32,546 bases of DNA from a virus. Location: positions 1-32,546 of the IMG/VR virus record IMGVR_UViG_3300036859_000227; one strand, given 5' to 3'. Under the pieces are notes generated by a model, which had not been told where the DNA came from, did no database searches, and saw only the letters and a list, made by a program, of their open reading frames with translations. The translations under genes were made by a program, and so were the position numbers. Positions 1 through 7,338 of this stretch are shown here, one piece after another (position 1 is the stretch's first letter; every line of letters starts with the position of its first letter).

Positions 1-914
1 TCTTCGATGATCTCGGTCGCGCTCTTGGTCGATTGGGTGCCGTCGCTGTTGGTCCTGATCACCTGCAGGTCGGCGGCCGGGTCGAACTTGATGACCACGG
101 TGCGCTGCGAGTTCTTCCAGAAGCCCTCGCCACCACCGCCTGCGATCTTCTCGATGTCGACGAGGCTGTTGTATCCGGCCAGCAGCAGCGGCACGCCTTC
201 GAACATGTCGCCGACGCTGCCCTCGGCCAGGATCTGCACACGCGACGGATGCACGTCGACCCACTGCTCTGGCTTGCCTTGCTTGTCCAGCATGCCGCCC
301 GGCATCTGCGTGCGGTACTGGAACATCTTCGGCTTGCCGAAGCTGTCGGCGTCAGCCTGGTCGCTGTGCCAGTCGGTCACATTGATCTGGTCTTCGAACA
401 CCGGAACGATGTCCACCAGCTTGGTCGCGCGCACCAGCGGCTCGCGCAGCTGCTTGCTGTCGGCCACACGGTAGATCAGCGCCGAGAAGCGTCCGACCAT
501 GTTGCGGCGGTCGAAGTCGCGCAGCTTCTGCCAGCCCTTGATCGACTGCATCAGCGTGTCGATCTTGAGCTCCCATGGGCTCGGCTCGTCGGTGCTGCGC
601 ACGCGCTTCGGTTTGCCGGACGGCTCTGGCTTCTTCGGCTCGTCGGCGTTGGTCGCTGGCGCGGTGCCGGTGGCCTTCTTCTTGACCCGCGGCTTCTCCT
701 GCCAGCACTTGCCGAGGATGCGGTGGACGGCACCGTTGCCGGCGCCGGTGCGGTCGTAGGCCCGCCTTAGCTGCTCAACTGAAACCTGCTCGGGGTATCC
801 GTAGGCATCCCATGCCTTCGGCCGCTTAGCATCCAGCCCCATGGAGCTCGTGAGGCTCAACCGCGACAGGATCAGATCGAGGTCGGACGCATCATTGACG
901 ACGAGTTCAAGCAT
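1..914 (-). CDS. Phage portal protein, DUF1073 (Acb1-like N-terminal) family, 3' end outside window
   Basis: Portal proteins form the ring at the capsid vertex through which DNA is packaged. The frame is open from ATG at 914 to the left edge (304 codons seen, no stop). The N-terminus has a spot typical of the family (VHRILGKCWQEKP, about residues 64-76). The middle carries VDVHPSRVQILAEGS and the YNSLVDIEKI...GGGGEGFW stretch, matching the HI1409/DUF1073 group (VHPSRVIH..AEG, YN.L.DLEK..GGSAE.FW). A basic, low-complexity insert (KKKATGTAPATNADEPKKPE) separates the first two blocks. It lies 23 bases downstream of the terminase large subunit gene, the usual place for a portal. No good ribosome site is visible before the ATG. 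The family is recognised from pattern, not from a search. Confidence 0.82.
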   Translation of the reverse strand, partial: MLELVVNDASDLDLILSRLSLTSSMGLDAKRPKAWDAYGYPEQVSVEQLRRAYDRTGAGNGAVHRILGKCWQEKPRVKKKATGTAPATNADEPKKPEPSGKPKRVRSTDEPSPWELKIDTLMQSIKGWQKLRDFDRRNMVGRFSALIYRVADSKQLREPLVRATKLVDIVPVFEDQINVTDWHSDQADADSFGKPKMFQYRTQMPGGMLDKQGKPEQWVDVHPSRVQILAEGSVGDMFEGVPLLLAGYNSLVDIEKIAGGGGEGFWKNSQRTVVIKFDPAADLQVIRTNSDGTQSTKSATEIIE

Positions 915-937
915 GGGGGGTGATGCTAGGGTGGCCG

Positions 938-2317
938 TCAGACCACCACGCCAACGGCGGGCGCCACGAAGTGCGCGAAGGCGCCGCTGCAAGCGTCAGC
1001 GTCGTCGTCGTGCGCCGCCTCGGGGAAGGCCTCGAGCGCATCAAAGACAGCCTCGTTCCACGGGCCGCGCAAGAAGTCGACATTGCCAGCCTGGCACTGC
1101 GAGCTGAACGGTTCAAACCGCACGATCTTGTCGCCGCTCTCGCGTCGGGTGCTCACCGCGTAGCCGACGAGGTCGGTCACGTACTGCTGCGCCTGATCTT
1201 TTCCGGCTTGGCCGGGGTCTTGCGGCAGCCTGATCCGCACGCCTCGGCCATCGGATGATGCTGTGTTTTTGATCGACGTTCTGACCTTGCTACCGGTATC
1301 CCGCATGCGCACGGCGTGCAGCACGATGAACCGCCGCGTCGAGCGGATGCGCCCGAGCTTGATGCCAACGGTCCAGTCAGGATCGTTGTCGGGCGTCTTC
1401 TCTGTGGCCGCAAGATCCCAGTAACGCACGATGTCGAGGTCGGCCGGTGCGGCGTCGACCACCTTCACCCATTCGCGCTTGAAGTACAGCCCGGCCGCCG
1501 GGCGAACCTTCCAGTTGCCGCCGAGCAGTCGCGCCCGCTCGACGGCGTTCTGCGCCATCAGGTTGGCTTTGTAGCCCGGATCCTTGGCGATCAGGATGCG
1601 GTTGTCGTCGAGCTTCGCGGCGATGAACGTGACCGACTTCGGCTGCACCTGGTCGGCATGATCTGCCGGCAAGTCTCCACGCCCGAACTTCTGCACCAGC
1701 TCATCGCGCGAGTCGCCCCAGACGATGGTGTCGTTCACGCGGATGAACCACCGGATCACGCCCGAGCGTGCCTCGATCGCGAAGCCGGTCTCCGGGTCGA
1801 TCCACCACGCGATGAATTCCTTCACCCACGAGTCGGCGTCCGGGTTGGTCGTCGCTCGGATGTATGGCCGCACGCCGCACGTCGATCGATTGCGGCTGAG
1901 CATGTAGAAGAACTGAGCTTTGGTGAAGTGCGTCAACTCGTCGAAACAGATCAGCGGGATCTGCGCACCCTGCCAGTCGTACACCGTGCTGTCATGCTCG
2001 AGGTGCGCGAACTTCACCAGCCCGCCGAATGGCCATCGCCACTCGAGCACCGCCTTCGCGGGCCGCGCGCCCATCAGCGGGTACAGCGTGCGGCTTTCGT
2101 CCCACAGGCCGCCCGGGTTGCGGATCTGCGTCGTGTTGCGGCGGAAGAAGACCGTGGCGAACTGGTGATTCGTCTTGACGTGGCGCAGCGGCTCCAACAG
2201 CAAGCCCCACGACTTGCCGCCGCCGGCGGCGCCGCCATAGATCACGATGTCGGCCGACGAGGAAAGGAAGCGCTCCTGCGGCCCGACCTGGGGCCGAATG
2301 GCGATGGCCTCAGCCAC
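938..2317 (-). CDS. terL: Terminase large subunit (packaging ATPase-nuclease)
   Basis: Motor and nuclease that cuts concatemeric DNA and pumps it into the prohead. With the GTG start at 2317 the protein has 459 residues, normal for TerL. Walker A is GGAAGGGKS (residues 28-36), Walker B with the catalytic acid is LICFDEL (122-128), followed by a coupling-type TNPD stretch. The RNase H-like nuclease half has YWDLAATEK and a C-terminal acidic cluster (DDDADA). The GTG start overlaps the terS stop by 8 bases. The frame could extend upstream to 2392, but that part (MAATMRRRSRPPPKQ) is arginine-rich and is the shadow of terS. The small subunit upstream and portal downstream give the canonical packaging order. 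Confidence 0.93.
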   Translation of the reverse strand: MAEAIAIRPQVGPQERFLSSSADIVIYGGAAGGGKSWGLLLEPLRHVKTNHQFATVFFRRNTTQIRNPGGLWDESRTLYPLMGARPAKAVLEWRWPFGGLVKFAHLEHDSTVYDWQGAQIPLICFDELTHFTKAQFFYMLSRNRSTCGVRPYIRATTNPDADSWVKEFIAWWIDPETGFAIEARSGVIRWFIRVNDTIVWGDSRDELVQKFGRGDLPADHADQVQPKSVTFIAAKLDDNRILIAKDPGYKANLMAQNAVERARLLGGNWKVRPAAGLYFKREWVKVVDAAPADLDIVRYWDLAATEKTPDNDPDWTVGIKLGRIRSTRRFIVLHAVRMRDTGSKVRTSIKNTASSDGRGVRIRLPQDPGQAGKDQAQQYVTDLVGYAVSTRRESGDKIVRFEPFSSQCQAGNVDFLRGPWNEAVFDALEAFPEAAHDDDADACSGAFAHFVAPAVGVVV

Positions 2318-2750
2318 GCCCGTTCTCGGGGATGTAGAACGTGACCGTTGCTTCGGTGGTGGTCGCGATCGGCGGCGCATCGTCGCCGCCACCTTGCAAC
2401 GCTGTGCGGGTAGGCGCGTCGAGGCCGAGTAGCTTCGCGCGGCGCTCGCCGATCTTCAGCACGCGGTCGATGGCTTGCAGGTCGCCCTTCGCCGCCAGCG
2501 GGTAAGCCTTCGTGAGCATGCCATCGAGGCGAGCGAGCTCATCGGCTTTGAGTTCGTCGGACGAGTGGGAAATTTGAGCGCGGGCGGCTTCAAGCCCGGC
2601 ACTGATCAAGCGGAAAGCTTGAGTCTTGCCAATGCCGAGCTTCGCAGCAATCTCGGCGTGGCTGTGGCCTGCCCGACGCAGATCGAGCGCCTTCGCTTGG
2701 CGTTGGAGTGATCGCGCTCGCGCCGCGCTCGTTTTGTTCCGGGTGGCCAC
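2310..2750 (-). CDS. terS: Terminase small subunit-like, helix-turn-helix
   Basis: Probable DNA-recognition subunit of the terminase, 146 residues. Residues about 20-52 (AKALDLRRAGHSHAEIAAKLGIGKTQAFRLI) form a helix-turn-helix of the kind found at the N-terminus of small terminases and resolvases. The middle is helical (LDGMLTKAYPLAAKGDLQAIDRVLKIGERRAKLLGLD), a stretch very common in phage TerS proteins. The C-terminus is short and may contact TerL. It directly precedes and overlaps terL, which supports the call. The start ATG at 2750 is chosen because the basic leader MATRNKTSAARARSLQRQ is typical. Confidence 0.82.
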   Translation of the reverse strand: MATRNKTSAARARSLQRQAKALDLRRAGHSHAEIAAKLGIGKTQAFRLISAGLEAARAQISHSSDELKADELARLDGMLTKAYPLAAKGDLQAIDRVLKIGERRAKLLGLDAPTRTALQGGGDDAPPIATTTEATVTFYIPENGRG

Positions 2751-2771
2751 CGTTCCCTGCCTTATGCGTTC

Positions 2772-3275
2772 CTACTTGCCATCGTCGGCTCCGATCAGGT
2801 CGAGCAGCTTGCTGCTGCGCGTCTTGGCGCGCTTGGTCGGCTTCGGCGGCCGTTGGCGCGCGCGGCGCGCACGCTCGCGCTCGTGATCTTCCGGGGTCCA
2901 GCGCGCCGGGAACGCCGCGCCGACGATGCGCGTCACACCGTCGGCGACCTCGACCTTCGTCGCCACGCGTGCCGTCTTGCCATCGAATGTCCCTGTGCCA
3001 CCGAAGCCGATCGCGCCCATGGTCAGCGGCCTCGACGACAAGTCGAACACGGTGCGCGGCGCGGTGCTGGCCAGCGCGTTGGCGCTGAGCGCAGCGACGA
3101 CGTTGTGGCGCGGATAGTCGAATGCCGTGTCGCGGTCCGACTCGAGCTCGCGCAGGCGGAAGACGAAGGCGAGCTGAACGAAGGGCGGCAGTTCCCCATC
3201 GTGCCCGCAGCGGCACGGTGAGCGCCGGCGCCACGGAACAGCATCACGCGGAATCGGCAAGCGTTTGAACAGCAT
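2772..3275 (-). CDS. Hypothetical phage protein with basic C-terminus
   Basis: 167 residues from ATG at 3275; ATGs at 3287 and 3320 are in the same frame, and a GGGAGG lies just before 3287, so the start is uncertain. The N-terminus has PCRCGHDGELPPF, then a plausible folded region (FVFRLRELESDRDTAFDYPRHNVVAAL and a glycine-rich GFGGTGTFDGK). The last 40 residues are very basic (HERERARRARQRPPKPTKRAKTR), suggesting nucleic-acid contact. I do not recognise a family. It lies between a small Cys-containing protein and terS, in the position where phages often carry HNH or packaging accessory proteins, but no HNH motif is seen. Confidence 0.6.
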   Translation of the reverse strand: MLFKRLPIPRDAVPWRRRSPCRCGHDGELPPFVQLAFVFRLRELESDRDTAFDYPRHNVVAALSANALASTAPRTVFDLSSRPLTMGAIGFGGTGTFDGKTARVATKVEVADGVTRIVGAAFPARWTPEDHERERARRARQRPPKPTKRAKTRSSKLLDLIGADDGK

Positions 3276-3531
3276 CAGTTGGAACATGCCTCCCGTCGTG
3301 GTGAAAAGCGTCAGCAGCATGTGCGGCCTTGGCCTGTTCGTGGGTGATCCCGGTGGCCTCGAGCAGCGCCAGGTAATCGCTCGTCAAGCGGCCGTCGGCG
3401 CGGGCTTGGGCGAACGGCAGCGAGCGCGCAACTGTGCGTGCGTCGCAACCCGAGCAGCCAAACCTGGAGCCGTGGTGCATGCCGGCGGCAGCGGCCACGC
3501 ATTCGAAGCACTCGAGCTGCGGCGCGTTCAT
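3244..3531 (-). CDS. Small protein with Cys pairs, possible zinc binder
   Basis: 95 residues starting at ATG 3531, which overlaps the rusA stop as ATGA. Two Cys pairs, CFEC near the N-terminus and CSGC about 22 residues later, could hold one zinc ion. The rest is helical with several His residues (HEQAKAAHAADAFHHDGRH). No family recognised. It is translationally coupled to rusA and could assist late DNA processing, but this is only context. Confidence 0.62.
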   Translation of the reverse strand: MNAPQLECFECVAAAAGMHHGSRFGCSGCDARTVARSLPFAQARADGRLTSDYLALLEATGITHEQAKAAHAADAFHHDGRHVPTDAVQTLADSA

Positions 3532-4094
3532 CGGGCGTGCTCCGGTTTGCGTTTGCGCGTTGGGATCGGGCCGAAGGGGTCGGTCTCGACCTCCGCATTG
3601 CGCGGCCACGGTTTGTCCGGTTGGATCAGCGCCCCGCTCGGCGCCAGTTCGCCGAGCAGATCGCCTTGCGGGTGTGCTTGCCGCTCCACGGGCTCGATAT
3701 GCACCTGCACGCGCTGGCCACGCGCGTCGGGCTCCTGGCGCTCAGAGTGCAGGCGGCGGATGCGCGAATCGTCCTCGAACGCCAAGCCGCGCAGTGCGTC
3801 GAGCACGACCTTGTTCGCGTTGTCGATGTCGAGGCATTGCACGGTGTCATCCCATGCGAGCGGATCCTTCGCCGCGCGCTTCGCCCAATCGAGCGGGCGG
3901 TGCGGGAACAGATCGATGCGCACGCTGACACGGCCGGCGATCAGCTTTGCGCCAGCCTGGCGCACGATCGCCTCGATCTCGCGCTTGTAGGCCTTCGCCT
4001 CCTTCGTCGGCACGATGGTGATGTGCGCACCGATGCGCACTGGGCGCCAGTAGCGATTCGCGCTGATCGGGTACGGCAGGACGAGCTCGATCAC
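3528..4094 (-). CDS. rusA: RusA-type Holliday junction resolvase
   Basis: Endonuclease resolving four-way DNA junctions before packaging. 188 residues from a GTG at 4094 that overlaps the upstream stop as GTGA. The N-terminus (IELVLPYPISANRYWRP) is the typical RusA opening. The acidic catalytic region reads CLDIDNANKVVLDALRGLAFEDDSRI (about residues 66-91), with the paired Asp residues and NANK motif of the family. The C-terminal 55 residues, rich in Pro/Arg (KPWPRNAEVETDPFGPIPTRKRK), are an extension beyond the usual 120-residue core. It sits between replication and packaging genes, as in lambdoid phages. Confidence 0.88.
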   Translation of the reverse strand: MIELVLPYPISANRYWRPVRIGAHITIVPTKEAKAYKREIEAIVRQAGAKLIAGRVSVRIDLFPHRPLDWAKRAAKDPLAWDDTVQCLDIDNANKVVLDALRGLAFEDDSRIRRLHSERQEPDARGQRVQVHIEPVERQAHPQGDLLGELAPSGALIQPDKPWPRNAEVETDPFGPIPTRKRKPEHAR

Positions 4095-4222
4095 GACACC
4101 ACCCACGCGATCGACGCCAGCAGCAGCACGACGACGAGCGCGCCGAGCCCTGCCACCAGCACCAGCCAGGCCGGCACGTGGGTGCCCCAATGCAGCGAGT
4201 CGTGGTCGAGGTCGTCGCGCAT
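4091..4222 (-). CDS. Tiny membrane protein
   Basis: 43 residues. ATG at 4222 overlaps the previous stop as ATGA and its own stop overlaps rusA as GTGA. A short polar N-terminus (MRDDLDHDSLHWGTHVP) leads into a single long hydrophobic helix (AWLVLVAGLGALVVVLLLASIAWVV). Function unknown; its conserved coupling on both sides argues that it is translated. Confidence 0.6.
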   Translation of the reverse strand: MRDDLDHDSLHWGTHVPAWLVLVAGLGALVVVLLLASIAWVVS

Positions 4223-4401
4223 CACGCCACCAACCAAAGCACCGACACAGCGCCGCACACGAAGCCGAGCACGAAGGCAAACGCCAGAACCATCGAGCCG
4301 ATCGGCAGCGCACTGGGTGGCCGGCGCATCGGAGGTTCCATTCGATCGAGCCAATGCGGCTCGGCGTCGCTGCCCAGATCGGCCAGCTCATCACGCGTCA
4401 T
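4222..4401 (-). CDS. Small single-helix membrane protein
   Basis: 59 residues from ATG 4401, preceded by a strong AGGAG about 6 bases upstream. An acidic, soluble N-terminal half (TRDELADLGSDAEPHWLDRMEPP) is followed by one membrane helix (SMVLAFAFVLGFVCGAVSVLWLVA). ATGA overlaps on both sides couple it to neighbours. No family recognised. With the next gene it forms a pair of tiny membrane proteins inside the replication operon, an unusual place for lysis genes. Confidence 0.62.
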   Translation of the reverse strand: MTRDELADLGSDAEPHWLDRMEPPMRRPPSALPIGSMVLAFAFVLGFVCGAVSVLWLVA

Positions 4402-4565
4402 GGCAGGCTCCTTTGCACGAGCATCGGACACACGCCCTTGGCGTGCAGCGCGCTGGCGTCGATGGCGATCACCCGACGCCGGCGCCGAACCTGCAATGTC
4501 GCGGGCCAGTGGCGCATGCAGCGCAAGCACTCCGCGGTCGGCTGGCGTGGGATACAGGGGGTCAT
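4398..4565 (-). CDS. Small basic protein with Cys pair
   Basis: 55 residues from ATG 4565 (ATGA overlap with the helicase-loader gene) to a stop overlapping the next ATG. It has CIPRQPTAECLRCMRHWP near the N-terminus, with CLRC as a possible metal site, then RRRRR and a hydrophobic/His stretch. The reading frame continues open upstream to 4988, but that part is an Arg/Ala-rich shadow. No family recognised. Confidence 0.5.
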   Translation of the reverse strand: MTPCIPRQPTAECLRCMRHWPATLQVRRRRRVIAIDASALHAKGVCPMLVQRSLP

Positions 4566-5278
4566 GGACCGAACTCCTGCAGCCGCTGCGCGCGGCGCTG
4601 GTCGGCGAGCTCGGCATCGGTGTAGGGCACGCCTCGAGCAGCTTCCTCGGCCGCGCGCGTCGGGTGGCCGGTCAGGCGCTCGCGCGCGCGGTGCAGCATC
4701 GCCGTGACCTGCTCTTTCCGCACCGGCACGCCGTCGATCGGCTGCTGGCGCGGCACCGGCGGCGTGTGCGCGACCTGCAGCGGCTGCGCCGGCCACTCGC
4801 GGCGCTGCCACTGCGCGGCCATCAGCGCATCCCAGCGCTTGCGGTGCTGCGCATAGGTGCCATTGCGCAGCTCGTAGGCCATTTCCGAGGCGGCCCAGTA
4901 GAGCGCCGGGTGCGACCACTGGTGCGCCCTGCTGCGCACGCCGCTGGCCTCGTGCCATGCCACCTCGGGGTCGAGCACCGGCCGGCACAGGTGCAGGAAC
5001 TCGGGCAGGTTCGGGGCGAACTTGCGCAGCCGCACCGACGCGACGCCGCGCATCACCTCGTCAGCGGTGAAGCTGGCCAGCGCCTCGGCCCATTCGGCCT
5101 TGACGCGCTCGACGTCGGCTCCGGCGTACAGCGACGCCATCGCGGTGTTGCCGAGGATCGCCGACAGCCGGGCGAAGAGGTCTTCGACCCAGTGCAGCGG
5201 CACCGGCGAGCCGTCAGCCGACAGCACGCGCAACGACGTCGACGATGTCGGCTGGCGGTGGTTCGGGTCGTGGGTCAT
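4562..5278 (-). CDS. Replication protein P-like helicase loader
   Basis: Probable loader that brings the host DnaB helicase to the phage origin. 238 residues from ATG 5278. The diagnostic stretch is the region around residues 70-105, where ASFTADEVMRGVASVRLRKFAP precedes NLPEFLHLCRP, resembling the FPPSPAEFL.LC motif of lambda gpP-like proteins; the C-terminus is helical and charged. It overlaps the O-like gene by 65 bases. A GTG at 5227 would shorten the overlap to 14 bases and removes only a Thr/Ser-rich leader, so that start is possible. The O-then-P gene order supports the call. Confidence 0.72.
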   Translation of the reverse strand: MTHDPNHRQPTSSTSLRVLSADGSPVPLHWVEDLFARLSAILGNTAMASLYAGADVERVKAEWAEALASFTADEVMRGVASVRLRKFAPNLPEFLHLCRPVLDPEVAWHEASGVRSRAHQWSHPALYWAASEMAYELRNGTYAQHRKRWDALMAAQWQRREWPAQPLQVAHTPPVPRQQPIDGVPVRKEQVTAMLHRARERLTGHPTRAAEEAARGVPYTDAELADQRRAQRLQEFGP

Positions 5279-6182
5279 GGTGCGGTTGCGGTGCTGTGGT
5301 GGGTCTTCGGCCGGTCAAGCCGGCCACGGTGGCCATGCCGCGCTCGGTGGCGCTTTGGCGGTGTTGGCCGTTGGGCGGTGGTGCGCCGCCGCGGTACTGC
5401 TCAAGCCATGCGGCCTTGAATCCCTGGGTGCCGTTCGTGCACCACGCCTGCAGGAATCCCTCGAGCGGCATCGATGCCTTTGCCGCCTCTACCCGGGCGC
5501 CGGCTATCACCGTCGCGGTGACCGTGGCGCCCTTCTTGCGGCGGTGCTCGACCCAGTCGGACCAGACCTGGGGTGCAACGTCTTCGGGGCATTCCGGTCC
5601 CATTGCCGGTTTCTTGCCCGCTGTTGTCCCGCGGGACGCGCGCTTGCCGCGCCCCCCTGAAGCGTTAGCTTCAGGTGTATTCATGGTTCCGGTTCCGGTT
5701 CCGGTTCCGGTGTCGTCAATCCCAGTGGAGTCCGGCGGGACAACTGGTGGACCCTTGCCGGACATCGCAGCCGCTGCGGCCTCTTCTTCGGCCATCCGCT
5801 TCGCGCGCCACGCCGCCTTGCGATCCGACTCGGTTTTGCGAGCGGTGGCCATGCCGAGCACATGCTTCGTGACCTGCTTGTGGTACAGCCGCCCGTCGCT
5901 CGCCTTCCACCAGCCGCGCATCAGGATTGCGCGCGCACCGCTGAACTGCTCGTCGGTCATCCCGATGCGCGCCGCAATCACGACAGGGTCGTCGGGGAGC
6001 GAGCCGCAAGGCGTCTGCTTCCACGCCTCGAGCCAGAGCATCAGCAGGTATGGCCGCAGTCCCGGCTTCTCGGCGAGTGACCACGTGTCGGATTGGTCGA
6101 TCCGCTCGTAATCGATGTCGAACCGCCAGCCTTTTGCTCGCGTGTCGGCCGCGTAGGGCGGGTCAGGCAACTTCTGCGTCAC
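5214..6182 (-). CDS. O-like phage replication initiator (DUF1376-like N-terminus)
   Basis: Likely origin-binding replication protein, 322 residues. GTG at 6182 overlaps the upstream stop as GTGA and has GGAGGG about 6 bases ahead. Residues about 10-110 (WRFDIDYERIDQS... RPYLLMLWLEAWKQTPCGSLPDDPVVIAARIGM ... DGRLYHKQV) resemble the DUF1376/winged-helix domain of phage initiators. A Thr-Gly repeat linker (TGTGTGTGT) coded by a hexanucleotide repeat follows, and the C-terminal domain (VWSDWVEHRRKKGATVTATVIAGARVEAAKASMPLEGFL) is common in phage replication proteins. It is followed by the P-like gene. Confidence 0.75.
   Translation of the reverse strand: MTQKLPDPPYAADTRAKGWRFDIDYERIDQSDTWSLAEKPGLRPYLLMLWLEAWKQTPCGSLPDDPVVIAARIGMTDEQFSGARAILMRGWWKASDGRLYHKQVTKHVLGMATARKTESDRKAAWRAKRMAEEEAAAAAMSGKGPPVVPPDSTGIDDTGTGTGTGTMNTPEANASGGRGKRASRGTTAGKKPAMGPECPEDVAPQVWSDWVEHRRKKGATVTATVIAGARVEAAKASMPLEGFLQAWCTNGTQGFKAAWLEQYRGGAPPPNGQHRQSATERGMATVAGLTGRRPTTAPQPHHDPRPEPPPADIVDVVARAVG
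5656..5708. repeat. Perfect hairpin next to four GGTTCC repeats inside the O-like gene
   Basis: Positions 5656-5663 (CCTGAAGC) and 5668-5675 (GCTTCAGG) are a perfect 8-base inverted repeat with a GTTA loop. Positions 5685-5708 hold four head-to-tail copies of GGTTCC. Both lie in the linker part of the O-like coding sequence. Lambda-type phages carry their origin iterons within gene O, so this is a candidate origin element; the repeat may also be simple slippage in a Thr-Gly linker. Confidence 0.4.
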
Positions 6183-6484
6183 CGCCACCCTCCACCAGGC
6201 AGCGGCAGGCTGCATGCGGCGAACAGGCCGGAGTGCGCGGGGTGCTCGAGCACGCCGCCTTCGCGGCGCAGCCACTCGACGCACAGCGGCCCGAGCTCGC
6301 GCTGATCGGCTGACGCCTTCGATTGATGGCTGACATAGGCCGACCATGGCCCGCACGGCGGATGCGCGACGACCGACATGCCGCCGGTGAACGTTCTCAC
6401 GTCGCGCCGCTTGTCGAAGGCATCGACGTCGGGCAGCGTCTTGTAGACGCTGTTCGCAGCCACGCACAGGGCGGCGACTTTCAT
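6179..6484 (-). CDS. Short phage protein resembling the N-terminal part of a methyltransferase-like family
   Basis: 101 residues from ATG 6484 (ATGA overlap with the methylase stop) to 6179. The sequence SVYKTLPDVDAFDKRRDVRTFTGGMSVVAHPPCGPWS, then ELGPLCVEWLRREGGVLEHPAHSGLF, matches a phage family I know from the pattern VYK.LPGVDV.D..RDARTF.GG.PVVAHPPCR.WS, often labelled DNA methyltransferase-like. The PPC resembles the catalytic PC of C5-cytosine methylases, but members I recall are longer (about 170-200 residues). This one ends abruptly (LPLPGGGWR), so it may be a truncated or minimal version. Activity is not implied. Confidence 0.6.
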   Translation of the reverse strand: MKVAALCVAANSVYKTLPDVDAFDKRRDVRTFTGGMSVVAHPPCGPWSAYVSHQSKASADQRELGPLCVEWLRREGGVLEHPAHSGLFAACSLPLPGGGWR

Positions 6485-7338
6485 GCAGCGACCTCGGCGA
6501 ACAGCCCGCCGGGCGAGCGATCGAGCGCCGCCACGCAAGCCGGGTTCAGCCATACGCATTCGGTGCGCAGCACAGTGCCGCGGTTGCCGCTGGCGCGCGC
6601 GCTGGTGGTGTGCTTCTGCCAGCCCTCGAGCTCAGTCTCGTACATCGCGCTCGGGTAGCCGCACAGCACGACGAAACCCTGCAGGCGCTTCAGCACACCG
6701 AGCAGCTCGGCGTGGTCAAGCGGCCCCATCTCGTGCCGGTAGTAGCGGTCGATCGCATACCGGTCGCGCGTCTCCGGCAGGTAGGGCGGGTCGACGAAAT
6801 GCAGGGTGTCAGGTGCGTCGTGTTGGATCAGCACCGACGTCGCCGGCCGCTGCTCGATCACCACGCCCTGAAAGCGTTCGCCGACGCGCCCCAGGCCGGC
6901 GGGGTACTTCGACCACACGTGCGAGGCGGTGCCGTACTTACGGCGCGTGTCGATGCGAAAGCCGCTGCGGCCCTTCGTGGACCCGGCCGATCCGAACGAC
7001 ATCGACGCACGCACGGCGGTGCGGCGCGCGCGCTCGATAGGGTCGTCAGTAGGCTCCCAAGCGAGGTCGAACTCGTCGCGCGCGTACGGCGTCAGCGCGC
7101 AGCTGTCGATCACCACCGCGCGCGTCGTCGGGTCGCGCAGCACGCGGAAGAAGTTGACGATGTCGCCATCGAGGTCGTTGTAGACCTCGGCGTAGCAGCG
7201 CGGCTTCTGCAGCAGCACTCCTGCAGCGCCGCCAAACGCCTCGGTGTAGCAAACGTGCGGCGGGAAGAACTGCATCGTCCACGACGCAAGCCGAAACTTG
7301 GCGCCGTGGTAGCGCAGCGCGGGGCTTTCGACCGTCAC
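6481..7338 (-). CDS. dam: D12-class DNA adenine-N6 methyltransferase
   Basis: Transfers a methyl group from S-adenosylmethionine to adenine in a short DNA target, probably to protect phage DNA or mark it during replication. 285 residues. The AdoMet motif is YTEAFGGAAGVLLQK (about residues 31-45), NDLDGDIVNFFRVLR follows, and the catalytic DPPYLPETR is at about residue 182. The order (AdoMet site then DPPY) is that of the alpha/D12 group. ATG 7338 overlaps the upstream stop as ATGA. No cognate restriction gene is visible, so it is a solitary methylase. Confidence 0.9.
   Translation of the reverse strand: MTVESPALRYHGAKFRLASWTMQFFPPHVCYTEAFGGAAGVLLQKPRCYAEVYNDLDGDIVNFFRVLRDPTTRAVVIDSCALTPYARDEFDLAWEPTDDPIERARRTAVRASMSFGSAGSTKGRSGFRIDTRRKYGTASHVWSKYPAGLGRVGERFQGVVIEQRPATSVLIQHDAPDTLHFVDPPYLPETRDRYAIDRYYRHEMGPLDHAELLGVLKRLQGFVVLCGYPSAMYETELEGWQKHTTSARASGNRGTVLRTECVWLNPACVAALDRSPGGLFAEVAA

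Noticed and set aside
1316-2344. Long open frame on the plus strand opposite the terminase gene
   Set aside because: It is antisense to terL, which has clear Walker and nuclease motifs; the product is Arg/His/Val-rich without recognisable motifs.
3438-4625. 395-codon open frame on the plus strand
   Set aside because: Antisense to rusA and the small coupled genes; arginine/serine-rich composition typical of a high-GC shadow frame.
5309-5325. GGCCGG ... CCGGCC inverted repeat as a terminator
   Set aside because: No T run follows on either strand and it lies inside the O-like gene; probably chance in GC-rich DNA.
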